Assembly: GCA_963675135.1 (NCBI GenBank)
Contig: OY776119.1
Location: 1,674,001 to 1,738,000 of the forward strand
Origin: Galeopsis tetrahit
Lineage: Eukaryota; Streptophyta; Magnoliopsida; Lamiales; Lamiaceae
Length of the DNA: 64,000 nucleotides
Direction of reading: 5' to 3'
The translations under genes and the position numbers were made by a program. A model generated the notes under the pieces. The model did not search any database. It had not been told where the DNA came from and saw only the letters and a list, made by a program, of their open reading frames with translations. Positions 11,481 through 22,575 of this stretch are shown piece by piece. Positions within the stretch are counted from its first letter, which is position 1. The number at the start of each line of letters is the position of its first letter.

Positions 11481-12039
11481 CTTTATACACATATGAACAT
11501 AACAAGATATGTGTCAATTGCTGTATTTATTTTTTTAACAGCTCCTCTGATTTTTTATTTTTTTTAACTTCTTTTGCTAGTCTAATTTAACCTACACTCT
11601 TTTAACACATTATTGACATATGCACATTAGTTCATTCAATGATTATCTATTACACACATATTTTGCACATGAAAATAAAACAAGATTGATGTCAATTACG
11701 GATTTTTTTTCACTCTGCTATACTATTTCTTTACTTACAAGATTATGTGTAAGTTAATTTCTTCGCTGCAAGAATTCAGAGAATTTTTTTACTAATAAGT
11801 TCTAAATTTACAGGATACTGTCATTAATTAAAAGCCGTAAATTCGTACTTGTTCGATATTTCTATTTGCATTTCCGTAGTTTCAAAAGAAGAGAATTATA
11901 AGTCAAATCGCTTTTGTTTTCATTACTGAATTTTCTCACTGGAGCAATTTTATGTTGCCAGTAATATCTGGAATTACAGAGGTCATTCTACATTCACCAG
12001 AGCTAAGGAATAAACGGCGTCTTTTCTAGTTTTCCAGAG

Positions 12040-12397
12040 CTAAGGTAAAGTACCAAATCTATTATCAGTATTTCCCTCGAATTCAAAGAATGTTAATTAT
12101 GTACAATAACATTCAAGTATGGAAATTGGAACCAATTAAGGTGCAATGTAGAAAATACATTTGAAACTATGGACAAATATGATATATAAGGTAACAAGAT
12201 TAACAAATACGTACTTCTAAATCAACGAATAAATCTATATCAAGCTCTTCAAACAATTCGCATTATTACTACTTCATGTAAAGCATCAGTAAATAGCGAA
12301 GAGAAACAAGACCTGAGCAGATCGATGTCATAAACCGAGTCTTTCAACATGTTGGAGTGTTGGTAAAATTTGCCTCAATGTTTCTCCAACCAATTCT
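12040..12397 (-). pseudogene. F-box/FBD gene remnant (unit A): intron plus end of exon 1
   Basis: On the minus strand, 12397-12313 matches the last ~85 bp of exon 1 of the intact F-box genes, ending at the same GT donor (12312-12311). 12312-12040 matches their intron. The rest of exon 1 and the promoter are gone. At about 12400 the sequence jumps to a Stowaway MITE right end (to 12441), then to DNA matching 53476 onward, upstream of the unit D F-box gene. This implies a deletion of roughly 1.9 kb relative to unit D. Exon 2 was not found next to it. It cannot make an F-box protein. Confidence 0.82.
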
Positions 12398-12735
12398 TTC
12401 TCATTATAAGTAACGGGAAACTTATAGGCGGACGGAGGGAGTACTATTTATAAAGTTGAAAAGTTTTTACTACCTTTACTTTATCTTACACAATACTAAT
12501 AAATAATTTATTAATTAAAGCTCGTGTCCAATTGATTTGGGTCTTTAAGTATGGGACGAAGGGAGTATATTTTTTTTTTACTCCTATCATTTTTAGAAGA
12601 AAGTCATTCGGAAAAAAATTACTCCCTTTCCCAATTAAATATACTTGTTTTTTTTTTAATTGTCCCATTTAAATATGTATGTTTTCATGATATACAGTAC
12701 TCTCTCCGTTTTAAAATTATTTTCATAATTTATTA

Positions 12736-13015
12736 CACCCTCCGTTCCACAATAACTTTCACACTTTCCTTTTTGGGACGTTCCACAATATCTTTCACAC
12801 CCTTAAAATTGAAACCCTTTACAAACTCCACCTTCACAATATTCTCAATTTTACACAAATGTCATTACTTTTTCTACACACATACATAAAAGTCAACTCA
12901 TTCTTTACTTTATACATAAAAGTTTACAAAATTACCCCTAAAAACTCCACTCATTACTACACTTTTTTAATATTTGTGTCCATCTACCTATAAAAATTAA
13001 TATGGACGGAGGGAG
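12736..13015. mobile_element. Stowaway MITE
   Basis: A 280-bp element starting CACCCTCCGTTCCACAATA and ending ATATGGACGGAGGGAG, with TA on both sides (12734-12735, 13016-13017). The paralogous unit D sequence near 53755-53775 lacks it (ATAATTTATTATTCTCTATC), giving a clean empty site. Confidence 0.87.
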
Positions 13016-13573
13016 TATTCTCTATCAATTAAAATTTTTTTTACTAGATAGAAAATTTTCAATTAAAAAATAAATTCAGCTGTCAAATCTTCTCTGCGGG
13101 AGTAGTATAGTAGGTGGTATTCTTTCTTGTCAACTTTTGTCTAGAGAAGAACGCAACCTTTTTAAAAAAATGTCTTGCACAATTATTTTCTTGGACAGTG
13201 CGCACAGAATCCTATTCCCTATTTTCTTTTCAAATTTTATTTCATATTATCTTATCAAATTTGGATAAAATGCAAGTTTGGTCCCAAAAGAATTTTTTGA
13301 AAACAATTTTGGTTCCACGTTCTTTTTTTGTCCCATTTTTTGCAAAAATGATCCCAACTGTTAAATACTTAACAGTTTCTGTTAAGTGATATAATGCAAA
13401 AATGGTCCCAAAGTAAAATCAAAGGGAAAATTCTTTGGGATTAGTTTTCTTGAAGGGAAATGACCTGAAAAAAAGATATTCTTAATTAAATATTAGTGTA
13501 TTAGTGTCAACAAAGTTTTTTTTTAAGGAAGGAATCAATATTCAGTGCTTGCATACAAGCAGCAAGAAGCACA

Positions 13574-13945
13574 TTAGAAAAGTAGAAAGAAAATGTGCCA
13601 CCCCATTCCCTTCCTTTTTATTCCAGCAAAAATTAATCTCCTCAAAAGCTTCCTCAACCAGAAGAATTCTTTTATCAGGTCACCAAATCTTGAGAAATCT
13701 GGCTTTAACATCACTAAAGCCTTGTAGTAGACTTGAGAATCAGTCTCAATGGATATCCGAGATAGTCCTTGTGCAGCTGCAATTTGTACAGCCAAAGCCT
13801 CGACCTCCTCCGCCCTACACATTGGAAGTGCACGCTCTGAGAAACACCAAAAGATCCAGTTCAGCCTCGTTCTGAACCACCCCACCTACACCCACTTCCA
13901 AACGAGCAGAAAAGGCCCCATCCGTATTCACTTTCACCATTCCTT
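13574..13945 (-). pseudogene. RNase H-like (RVT_3 type) fragment
   Basis: Reading the minus strand, the frame starting near 13945 gives VKVNTDGAFSARLEVGVGG, with the NTDGA motif holding the first catalytic Asp of the plant RNase H-like family. After a frame change near 13820 it continues AEEVEALAVQIAAAQG and RISIETDSQ, with the second (Glu) and third (Asp) acidic residues. Such domains occur in plant LINE-derived ORFs and in host RNase H-like genes, so the source is ambiguous. It is truncated and frameshifted, hence not functional. It lies wholly inside the Mutator-like element. Confidence 0.75.
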
Positions 13946-14120
13946 AACCAGTCTAGCCTCGTTCCGAGCCACCCCACCTACACCCACTTCCAAACGAGCA
14001 GAAAATGCCCCATTCGTATTCACTTTCACCATTCCTTAACTAGTCTAGCCTCGTTCCGAGCTACCCCACCTACACCCACTTCCAAACCCACTTTCACCAT
14101 TCCTTAACCAGTCTAGCCTT
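13857..14120. repeat. 92-bp tandem repeat of the RNase H N-terminal segment
   Basis: The phrase CTAGCCTCGTTCCGAGC recurs at a spacing of 92 bp (13857, 13949 and 14041 registers), giving about 2.7 copies, the last internally shortened. Each copy encodes the NTDGA segment on the minus strand. Since 92 is not a multiple of 3, the frame shifts from copy to copy. Confidence 0.8.
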
Positions 14121-15600
14121 GTTCTCCTCCCTATAAATATCTGCCTCCAAATAAAATAATTTACAAATTACTCATTTCAGAACGAATACTTCATCGAATA
14201 CCACAAACTAATTTGAACGAAAAGTGTTCATCAAACTAAACTCAATTAATGTCGCCAACACAAAGATAACCAGTGCACACAATTCAGTCAAATATAATAA
14301 AAATAAGCAGCAATTAACACCCGTTTCAGCCAAATATACCAACAAAACAACCGCTCCCTATCAATCCAACCAAAAAGTTACCAAATTTCACAAATTACCA
14401 TGACTTCATTCTTATTAATTCCAACAAAAAAATCACCAAACTTCACATATTTTGTTGAACTTACAAAAAAATCATAAAATACAAAATTGTAAAACTCTCA
14501 CAGAATCACATTATCACAGAATCACCAGAACAAAAATTATTTTATCACATGACTTTAGAGCATGAAACAAAGAAACTTGTAAAACACAAAAACAGGGCAT
14601 GAAAACAGAAACTTGTAAAACATAAAAACAGGGCATGAAACACAGAAACTTGTTATACACCCTAGATTTTAGAGGAACTTACGATCTTGGGGAGGTTCTC
14701 CATCCCTAGTATTGCCTTGTCGCAACATCTTCAGTGGTGTGTGATTTTGCGTGCGATTTGTCGTGCGATTCCAAGGCGATTTCAGGGTTAGCGATTTTGA
14801 GTGTGATTTTAGAGTTCTTTTGCTTTTGAGTGCGATTTTGGGGCGCGAGATTTCAGGGTTTTTCGATTTTGCATGTGATTTTGGGGGTTTTCGATTTGGG
14901 GTTTTCGATTTTGGAAGTTTTGGGGTGCGATTTGGAGTGTAAGTTTAGGCGGGTTTCCATTTTGGGGTCTTAGAGTGATGATGGTTTTTCAATTTGCAAT
15001 TTCTTGCCTGAGATTTGAGCAGTTTTTTGGTATGGAATCTTTTTAGGGTTTCTTTTGAGAGATTCTTGGTGTTGATCGAAATGAAGAGATGTGTAATTTT
15101 GTTTAACGGCGCGTGTATCTCATACCCTCGATTCCGTTAATTTTGGATGACAAAATTACATGGGACCTTTTTTGCTCAAAATGGGACCATTTTCGTGAGC
15201 ATTGTTTCTCTTGGGACCAAATTTGCATTTTTCCCTATCAAATTTTATTCAAATTTTTATTAATTCAAATTTTATTAAGTTTTTTAACCGGATTTTGTTA
15301 TTCAATTTTTTTTCAATTCTTTTTATTCAAATTTTACGCAGATTTTTATTGAGAAATTTTTAAGCTTTTTTATACAATTTTTTTATTCAAAAATTATAAT
15401 TTAAAATTTTTTATTCAATTTTATTTATTTAAATTTATTTAACAAAACACTCCAAGAAAAACCAACAAACCTAATTCGAAAAGTAAAGAAATAAAACAAC
15501 AATCAGATAAAATAAAAAAATAATCATTTCTCACACACTAAAATGTGGGATTTCGCATACATATAATTTATCCCACGTTTTCTTGAACGACCGACACTCT
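14121..15600. other. Non-coding right part of the Mutator-like element and AT-rich tail
   Basis: 14150-14700 is A/C-rich with no gene. 14640-14990 is low complexity. 15246-15590 is T-rich and matches 60529-60830 and 54105-54137, that is, the same array DNA that the Helitron splits in unit D. No coding sequence is supported. Confidence 0.6.
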
Positions 15601-15632
15601 ACCACCGGCGGACTGCCCCCGGCGCCCTTACC

Positions 15633-15850
15633 TGTATTAGGAATATTATGTATTAGAGATTAGGGTTTACTATTGTATATCTTGATCCACAAGTTAACAT
15701 AAAGCTCATCCCTACTTCCTTGTATATCTTGGCCCACAAGTTAACCTAAAAACTCGTGTTTATAGTTTAACATAAAAGCCCATTATATAATCTATACACA
15801 CTCATTCTCATTGTTAATAAAATCATCTTTCCATTCATACATTATGTACA
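15633..15850 (+). mobile_element. Copia LTR with adjacent primer-binding site
   Basis: A 218-bp segment starting TGTATTAGG and ending ATTATGTACA, immediately followed by TGGTATCAAGAG (15851-15862). That is the usual Ty1-copia primer-binding sequence of the initiator-tRNA-Met type. 15863-16060 is leader-like and contains an internal repeat (CACGATCACACCTCCATCTC three times). No gag or pol follows; at about 16065 it joins a TNP2 fragment. A related LTR is at 32450-33660. Confidence 0.7.
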
Positions 15851-16064
15851 TGGTATCAAGAGGTTCTTCAGGCTAACACCTCTTTTTCGATCCTCACGAT
15901 CACACCTCCATCTCCGAGATTCAGGAATATTTTCCCATCTCCCACATCCTATTTTTTTTTATCCTCACGATCACACCTCCATCTCCGATTTTTTTAGATC
16001 CTCACGATCACACCTCCATCTCCGAGATTCAGGAATATTTTCCCATTTCCCAAATCCTATTTTT

Positions 16065-17411
16065 TAAGGAGTTGACTTCTACAACCATCACAGTTGACAA
16101 CATGACTCGATTGGAAACAGATATCCCAGTCATCTTGTGCAAGTTGGAACGTATCTTTCCACCCAGCTTCTTCAACTCTATGGAACATCTACCTGTGCAC
16201 CTTGCATATGAAGCAAAAGTGTGTGGTCCAGTTCAATACAGATGGATGTATCCATACGAGAGGTAATTTAATTAATTTCTCATACGATTCTTCAAATTAT
16301 ATGAACTTACGATTCTTAAAATTTAATCAGGTATCTTCGCACCTTGAAATTAAGCGTGGGTAACAAAGCATGTGTTGAAGCTTCGATTGCAAATGCCTAT
16401 TTAACTAGAGAGGCGTCAATGTTTTGTTCTCACTATTTCGAGGACCATGTTACGACAAGGACTATTTAGAGAGGCGTCAATGTTTTTCCATATTTAATGC
16501 GCCTGACAAACGATTAGGAAAGCCTAAGAAAATATGAATTTTAGACGAGGAGAAAAAAGTTGCTCATACGTACGTGTTGTTGAATTGTGATGAGGTGCAA
16601 CCATATGTTCAGTAAGTCAATCTGACCAAAATGTTTTTTAATCCAATACTTAGTGTTGACATGTCTTATTAAACTTATATCATACGTAGGCTATTCATGC
16701 AACAACTTCAAGTTCTTCAACCAAATCTCTCTGCCGCTGAATCAGATTTAAGCCTACAAGATGGATTTGCGTCGTGGTTTGAAGAAATTGTAAGTTATCT
16801 TAAAATAACGATCTGTGTAGAGTGTTAAGTTATAGAAATTCTCACATTAATTCGGCTTATATATATAGGTGAAAATAAATCGCGTCGAGAACAAGTTTTT
16901 ATACGATCTTTCTGCCGGTCCGTCTGGTGAAGTTCTTACGTACGCAGGGTATTACATGAACGGGTACAAATTCCACACTATGGCTTATGGTGCATCTAGA
17001 GCAACATCAAATAGTGGAGTTTGTATCAAGGGAAAAAACTATGATGTGGATGAAGAAGATTTCTATGGGAAACTCGAGGAAGTAGTCGAATTGGACTATC
17101 AGGGGTACCACGAGAAGAAAGTGGTTTTGTTCAAGTGTCAGTGGTTTGATCCCTCAAACAATGGGACAAAAGTCCATCCTAACTACAAGCTCGTGGAGCT
17201 TAATTAGAGACGATCTTACGGCCGGTACGATCCATTCGTACTAGCAAGTCAAGCCACACAAGTCTACTATTGTCCATACCCTGGCCCCCGTACTGATTGG
17301 ATATCTGTCTGCAAAGTCAAACCGAGATACTTGGTGGATGCAAAAGATACTACTAAAGATGAAGTTTCCGCGTGGCAAGAGGATAACATAGGGACTCAAA
17401 TGATTGTGCAA
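16065..17411 (+). pseudogene. CACTA TNP2-like transposase fragment (DUF4218/DUF4216 part)
   Basis: Nearly the same sequence as minus-strand 29458-28050 of the CACTA at 24553-32370, introns included, so it is a DNA-level copy and not a retrocopy. It encodes LEWHLPVH-like DUF4218 material (MEHLPVHLAYEAKVCGPVQY), then the DUF4216 exon from 16869. It is damaged: exon 2 has an internal deletion with a local duplication near 16440-16490 (TAGAGAGGCGTCAATGTTT appears twice), and a premature TAG ends the DUF4216 frame at 17205-17207. There is no start, no catalytic part and no CACTA terminus. Confidence 0.85.
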
Positions 17412-17431
17412 GTTGAAAATGGTATAATTAG

Positions 17432-17644
17432 TAGATACATGTACATGATAGCATAGAAGTACAAAAAGTTTCATGTGAAGAAGCTTTAAGCTTACTCGAC
17501 AAGTTGGAAATGTTTTGGGTTCAACAAGAAGGTGGTCATGTGGACGAGCTAATGCGCACACGCAAGTTGAAGGATAAGGTTACAACACAAAAGATTAAAT
17601 CATTGTCACAATCAACCTTGAACAAGTATTTTAAATCAACTTAA
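17432..17644 (+). pseudogene. Pogo/Tigger-like transposase C-terminal fragment (tentative)
   Basis: An open segment with a natural-looking stop at 17642-17644. It reads EVQKVSCEEALSLLDKLEMF, then WVQQEGG, and ends QSTLNKYFKST. The layout (acidic start, EEAL...L helix, QQ, basic linker, terminal Q-x-x-L-x-x-Y-F) resembles the end of plant pogo-type transposases, whose Q-x-x-h-x-x-a-a box is a PCNA-interaction motif. The assignment rests on this pattern alone, without a search. It is joined directly to the TNP2 fragment at about 17411 and lacks any DDE region, so it is a fragment. Confidence 0.5.
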
Positions 17645-18355
17645 ATCTTTTGTAAAATTATATATATTATTATGATTTATTCCTAAATGGAGGTGTATTT
17701 ATTTATGTTGGGACTTGAAAAAATATGAATTATGACAATATGGAGTTTATTCCAAATTATAACTGGTCCCAAGTTGGGACCATGAATTTTTATTCCTAAA
17801 GAGAGTTTATTCCTTAATATAGTATTCTTTTTTAGAGATTTTACTGTATTTTAATTAGGTTTTTTTGCCAAAAGAGAACACAAACATGCTGAGCGCATGA
17901 CGAAAAATGACGTTTTTTCGTAGATTCCGGCGACCATGGGACGAAAATTGTATGAAAAACTGGGACTATATTCGTACATTTAACTTTCCTAAACCATTAG
18001 ACTAAAGGTGAAAAGTTATGGGAATAAAATAAATTGCATCCCTCTAATCAGCCTAGAATTGAAATATAGAAAACCATAGATTCAACCATTCATCAAAATT
18101 CTTTCATCCAAAAAGAAGAAGTAAAATTCTAATGTAATGCACGGTGATGTAAAACGATTTATTTTTGGAAACGGCAAAATATAATATTGATAGAGGACCA
18201 GAAATGCCACAGATAATAGTGTTCAATACAAGAAAGAAGTTAAAAAGAAAATAACGATAGAAATTACATCAAACAAAGCATAGACTAAATTCCCTTAACC
18301 ATTAGCTAAATGAATCTTTCTTTAAATCCTATAAATCACATTTTTCAAAGACTAC
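17645..18355. other. Intergenic DNA
   Basis: AT-rich DNA with no supported coding region. 17690-17830 repeats a TTTATTCCTAAA phrase. 17900-17990 contains GTAGATTCCGGCGACCATGG-type text common in plant repeats. It separates the chimeric debris from the 3' end of the coiled-coil gene relic. Confidence 0.5.
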
Positions 18356-19164
18356 TCATTGTGAACAAGTAGGTTCTTCATCATTTGGAACATGATCAAA
18401 TCCTCCCCGAGTTAAGTTGTTATACTTATCTCGAGCCATAATGAACTTCTCAGTGGCTCGTCTGTATTCCTCGTTCGCCTCGTTAAGACACTCGCCAATC
18501 TTTGTTAGATCCAATTTCTTCTCGGCCAATAATTGCGGAACCCATGCATTTTCAAAAAATAACCGTGGTCCCACTGCAAATATTTGTTAAAATTATTTCA
18601 TTCAAAAAGAGTTTGAGTTAAAAAAAAAAACTAATGAATACAAAAAATATGAATTAAACCTTGTAACCGTTCTATTTCGTGCTGGATATGTAGTTGTGTA
18701 AGGTGCAGTCTCTCCAACTTCCTACTGCAATCACTCATCTCAAATGCAGTTGAGACGAGATCATCCTTGACCTCCTATAACGGTCAAGAGCTCGAAATCA
18801 TCAACAAAAATCGTGTGCTTCGTAAGTCGCACACACTCGGTCTCTTTGCGCTCTGATTCCTTCATAATGGTCTTCTGCTCTTCCTATGTTACGAAGCAGC
18901 CAATTTTCAACGAATTGCTTGTAGCTCTTTTTTTTTTTTTTATATGTCGATTTCCAACTGATAGCTTAATTCATTTGTTGTTGTTGCCGCATAAGCCGCA
19001 CACTCTGTCTCTTTACACTCCAATTCCTTCATAATGGTCTTCTGCTCGTCCTCTGATACATTTGAAGCAGCCAAACGTTGGCGAAATACCTGAAGCTCTG
19101 ATTGCCAACAGTCTCGTGCGTTCTCCCAATGTGCTCGACCCGAGACTACACTCTGATCGGCCAT
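18356..19164 (-). pseudogene. Unrecognised coiled-coil gene, broken copy 1
   Basis: I do not recognise this family. Three coding-like pieces run down the minus strand. First, 19164 to about 18945 begins MADQSVVSGRAHWENARDCW and continues through QVFRQRLAAS and MKELECKETECAAYAATTTN. Second, about 18779-18663 encodes KDDLVSTAFEMSDCSRKLER and HIQHEIERLQ, ending at a GT donor. Third, 18583-18356 encodes PRLFFENAWVPQLLAEKKLD and ends EEPTCSQ stop. The splice between the last two keeps the frame. Heptad-like, charged sequence suggests a coiled coil. Between the first and second pieces an internal repeat of the first piece (18930-18790) is frameshifted. A 5-bp tandem insert near 19131 is absent from the other copies. 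Confidence 0.55.
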
Positions 19165-19230
19165 ATACACTTTATGACGTTTTAATTCTTGGCATGTATT
19201 ATACGCACATATTTCGCACATAACAAGATA

Positions 19231-19513
19231 CTCCCTCCGTCCCGGAGGAACTTGCACCCTTTGACCGTCACAGATTTTAAGAAATGTGTAAGAAAAAGTG
19301 TAATGATTGATGTTTTGAGGGGTAGTTTTGTAAACTTTTATGAATAAAGTAAAGTAAAAAGTAGATTGAGTGTTGAAAAGTAATGGCATATGGGTAAATA
19401 TGAGTATATTTCAAGGGTGAGGGTTGTGAAGATATTTCCTTTTATGGAGTGTGCAAATTGGTATGGGACGTCCATATATGGAAAGTATGCAAATTCCTTT
19501 GGGACAGAGGGAG
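19231..19513. mobile_element. Stowaway MITE
   Basis: A 283-bp element. CTCCCTCCGTCCCGGAGGAA at the left pairs with TTCCTTTGGGACAGAGGGAG at the right. TA lies on both sides (19229-19230, 19514-19515). The sequence AACAAGATATATGTCAATTA at 49619 and 35808 is the empty site. A decayed relative sits in the Helitron near 60070-60320. Confidence 0.88.
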
Positions 19514-19515
19514 TA

Positions 19516-20769
19516 TATGTCAATTACTGTATTTTTTTAACAGCTCCTCCGCCTTTGAATTTTTTGTTAGTCTAGCTTAACGTATACTCTTTTAAACACA
19601 TTAGTTCATTCAATGATTATCTATTACACACATATTTAGCACAAAAAAATAAAACAAGATTTATGTCAAATTATTGTTTTTTTTTTTAACATTCTCATAA
19701 ACCGTTTCTTTACTTACAAGAGTAAGGGTAAGTTAATTTCTTCGCCCAACTTATAAAGCCACATTAAGCATTCTCTGTGTCTTTGCCATGTTCGATATTT
19801 CTATTTGCATTTCCGTTGCATTCTGAACAAAGGGAAAAATAAATATGAGAATTACAAGTCTATTCCCTTTTGAATTTCGTCACTGGAGATCATTGTACAT
19901 TCCCCAGAGCTAATTGTTGAGAAGCTTTCATTGAAGGTATTCTATTCATTCCTGTCTTTTCTAGTTTTCAATTCAATAGTACTTGTTATAACCTGATCAG
20001 TTTCTTTAAACATTCAGTTGGCGAGTTCACTACGTGAGGGTTACTTATCATGATATTTTTTTGGGGTTAATTGCACGAAATCGGCCCTTGGGTATGTTTT
20101 TTTATCTGGTTTTAAAAACTGAATTTGGGATTTTGTATTTAAAATCCAGTTCTACTTTGGACAACTCCATCGGAGCTTCAAGTATTAATGAAGACTTTGC
20201 GTTTTCCAAAAAAAAAAACTGAATAATTCCAGTTGTTTCACATAACAATATAGTTTACCAGCTGCAACTCTTCAGTAAATACAATTGATACTGTTTAAAA
20301 ATGCACGTGAATTGCACAGTGCACCGAGTGGACAAGAGATTTACTCAAAATAAACTAGCTTATTCGATAACTTAAAATCGAATTAAGGATGAAATTAAAG
20401 AATAGGATACACAAAATTGAGATAGTTAGCACACTAATTAATTAGTTAGGGATTGCATGAAAGGTTACCAAATAACAGAATAGGATACACAAAACTACTT
20501 CAAATATCTCAGGTACTAACTGCCAGAAAACTTGCACTAATTAAAATTACGTATTTCAGAGCATGAAATTAAATCGGTGAGTTCACATAAACAAATCAAT
20601 CCAAATACTTGATTCGAGTGAGATAGCAGTTATGGAATAAACATCTAATTAACCAAATGTTAGTTTGAAAATGTAGCAAAGTTCAGGAAGTGAAGGATAT
20701 CACCAAAATGCAAGGACCTTTCGCTTAAGAGAACTTCTACTTTAAGTGATATATATAAGATCGTTACGA
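19516..20769. other. 3' flank of unit B F-box gene
   Basis: No gene. It contains array landmarks shared with units A, C, D and E: CACATATTTAGCAC (19630), TTGTACATTCCCCAGAGC (19890), the GTGGACAAGAGATTTACTCA phrase (20327), and AATCGAATTAAGGATGAAAT (20370). These are paralogous flanks and not genes. Confidence 0.6.
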
Positions 20770-22399
20770 TCAATTTGTGTTGAAAATCACCTTGGCATTT
20801 GGTGAGGATCTTGGCATGCTCAGCAGTTTCTTAGCAGCTCGAGAAAAAGTCACCTGTGAATATGTACTGTTGCGTTTGAGCTGGATCACTAACTTTTCGA
20901 GTGTTCTTGCATATTTTAACAAAAACTCAATAATCGGAAATATTGAGGAGTACTTCTCCAAAGGTGAAGTAATCTGAACTGTCTTCAGTTGCATCAGAAA
21001 GGACTTGGAGAGACCAGTTGTTACGAACTTTGGTCGATTCCAAAAATAAGACAATTCATCATCTTCAATGACTAACATCCTTAGATTAGGGAAGATCCCA
21101 AGAAGATTCATTGTGTCTTGCCTATCAGGAGATATAAGTTTTAGGAACTTGACATTTGGTAATGGTGAAAGCGTAGCTTTCTTATGCGACGCGCCAAGCT
21201 CCTGCTATAACAATAAGATAGAATGAATTAAAAAATGGAGAGTAACTTATTGAATGGAAAACAAGTACGAATCGTATTGTTATGAAATATAAGGTAATAA
21301 GATTAACAACTACTCCAAAATTAACGAATAAATCATTATCAAGGTATTCAAACAATTCGTATTGTTAATACTTCATGTAAGGCATCGGTAAATAGTGAAA
21401 AAGAAACAAGACCTGAGCAGACCGAGCTGATAAACGGAGTCTTTCAACGCGTTGGATAGTTGGTAAGATTTGCCTCAATGTTTCTCTAACCAATTCATTC
21501 CCGGGTCTATCATCATATACTTCATCACGAAAGCCAAGAGTTGCATCAGTTAAAGATGACACATCTGTAAGCATATACTCACGAAAGAAAACTCCGGAGA
21601 GTTCCATAGTTTCAAGTTTCGGACAACAGATTCTCAGCCCTCCATCCAGTGATACTTTATCATCTTCACCATAATATAAACACTTCTCAATCTTTAGCTT
21701 CTTCAAACTTGTCGATCGGATATTCAGGTTCCCAGAGTTTACCAAAAGGCACAACTCAAAGTCTTCCAATTGAGGACTACCCAACATAATTCGATTTATC
21801 CAGCGTTCACTGAAGTAAAAGCCATCAATTTTTAGACTCTTGAGTTGATTCCAGACCGGAATTCCAGGGATTCGAAGATCGCATCCCACAAGTGTTAGTT
21901 TTTTTATAGATGAACACGAATTCAGTAACTGTGGAGGCTTGTATACATTTTCCGTACTTACTTTATCGTCACTTGAATCACTCATTTTACACCCGTCGTA
22001 CATCAAACCTATATTCAGCTCTTTTACTTCATTTCCCACAGCAAAACGAAGCCACAAATCCATGTCACCGGCTAATGACATATCAAAGTGATCAAGACAG
22101 ATATCAAGTTCAAATTTCAGAATCTTGGGCCCTTTCCACCACAGGAGAGCACGATTAATAAAGTTTCGAATTTTCACTATCTTGTCTGGGCTTAAATCTT
22201 CATGGAAATAGAAATTAAGGCAGGGGAGGGTTGTCCAGAGGTTATTCCAACCTCTGGACAGAAGAGTTGTCGAAACAACATCTCTCATTGGCAACAATGA
22301 CAGGATTCGGAGAATTAACGAGTGGGGTAACTCACTGAGTCGATCCACGAGTTCAGTACTGCTTATTGATTCTTCTTCCTCCTCCTCGTAATCATCCAT
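20770..22399 (-). CDS. F-box/LRR/FBD protein (unit B), intact, two exons
   Basis: Exon 1 is 22399-21413 (329 codons), the intron 21412-21202 (GT...AG), and exon 2 21201-20770 (TGA stop). The splice is phase 0 and the product is 472 aa. An acidic start (MDDYEEEEEES) precedes an F-box at about 17-62 (LSELPHSLILRILSLLPMRD, then WNNLWTTLPCL). LRR-like segments follow (IKKLTLVGCDL, LKSLKIDGF, LKKLKIEK, LETMELSG). Exon 2 carries the FBD motif (IEFLLKYARTLEKLVIQ). Family knowledge: the F-box binds SKP1 in an SCF ubiquitin ligase, and LRR/FBD regions select substrates. The substrate is unknown. I see no lesion. Paralogs are at 37375-39227, 50739-52420 and the right edge. The start is the ATG before DDYEEEEE. 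Confidence 0.9.
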
Positions 22400-22403
22400 G
22401 GTT

Positions 22404-22575
22404 CCAGCAATCGAAAACGCTACTCAAAAAATCAAAAAGTAATTACACATACAGAATATGAAAACTAATTAACAGATTGTTATATCCAGCAATCGAAACT
22501 CTACTCAAAAAATCAAAAAGTAATTACACATACACAATATTGAAAAAAACTAATTAACAGATTGTTATATCCAGC
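22404..22575. repeat. 81-bp duplication upstream of unit B F-box gene
   Basis: TACTCAAAAAATCAAAAAGT recurs 81 bp apart (22421 and 22502), followed by a shared AACAGATTGTTATATCCAGC. It lies immediately 5' of the start codon, where unit D carries its 70-bp array. A promoter or 5' UTR repeat; no regulatory role is shown. Confidence 0.75.

Larger units (their letters stand above)
13263..15235. mobile_element. Mutator-like element with captured RNase H fragment
   Basis: A 1973-bp element. The termini are inverted copies around AAATGCAAGTTTGGTCCC (left) and AAATGCAAATTTGGTCCC (right, inverted). TATCAAATTT is duplicated at 13253-13262 and 15236-15245; 9-10 bp is the Mutator size. The flanks rejoin into sequence colinear with 54060-54130 (unit D), which lacks the element. 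Inside is no transposase, only a coding-like fragment at 13574-13945, its tandem repeats, and GATTTTGGGG-rich low-complexity DNA at 14735-14990. A Pack-MULE-like element is the best description, since the fragment is gene-derived and the element is non-autonomous. Confidence 0.78.

Noticed and set aside
14751..14942. 63-codon frame rich in F, G and D
   Set aside because: Low-complexity GATTTTGGGG DNA within the Mutator-like element; no start context or homology pattern.
18940..19389. A 149-codon single-exon protein beginning MPLLFNTQ
   Set aside because: Its first half is read-through of the Stowaway MITE at 19231-19513; only the part from the ATG at 19164 resembles the coiled-coil gene.
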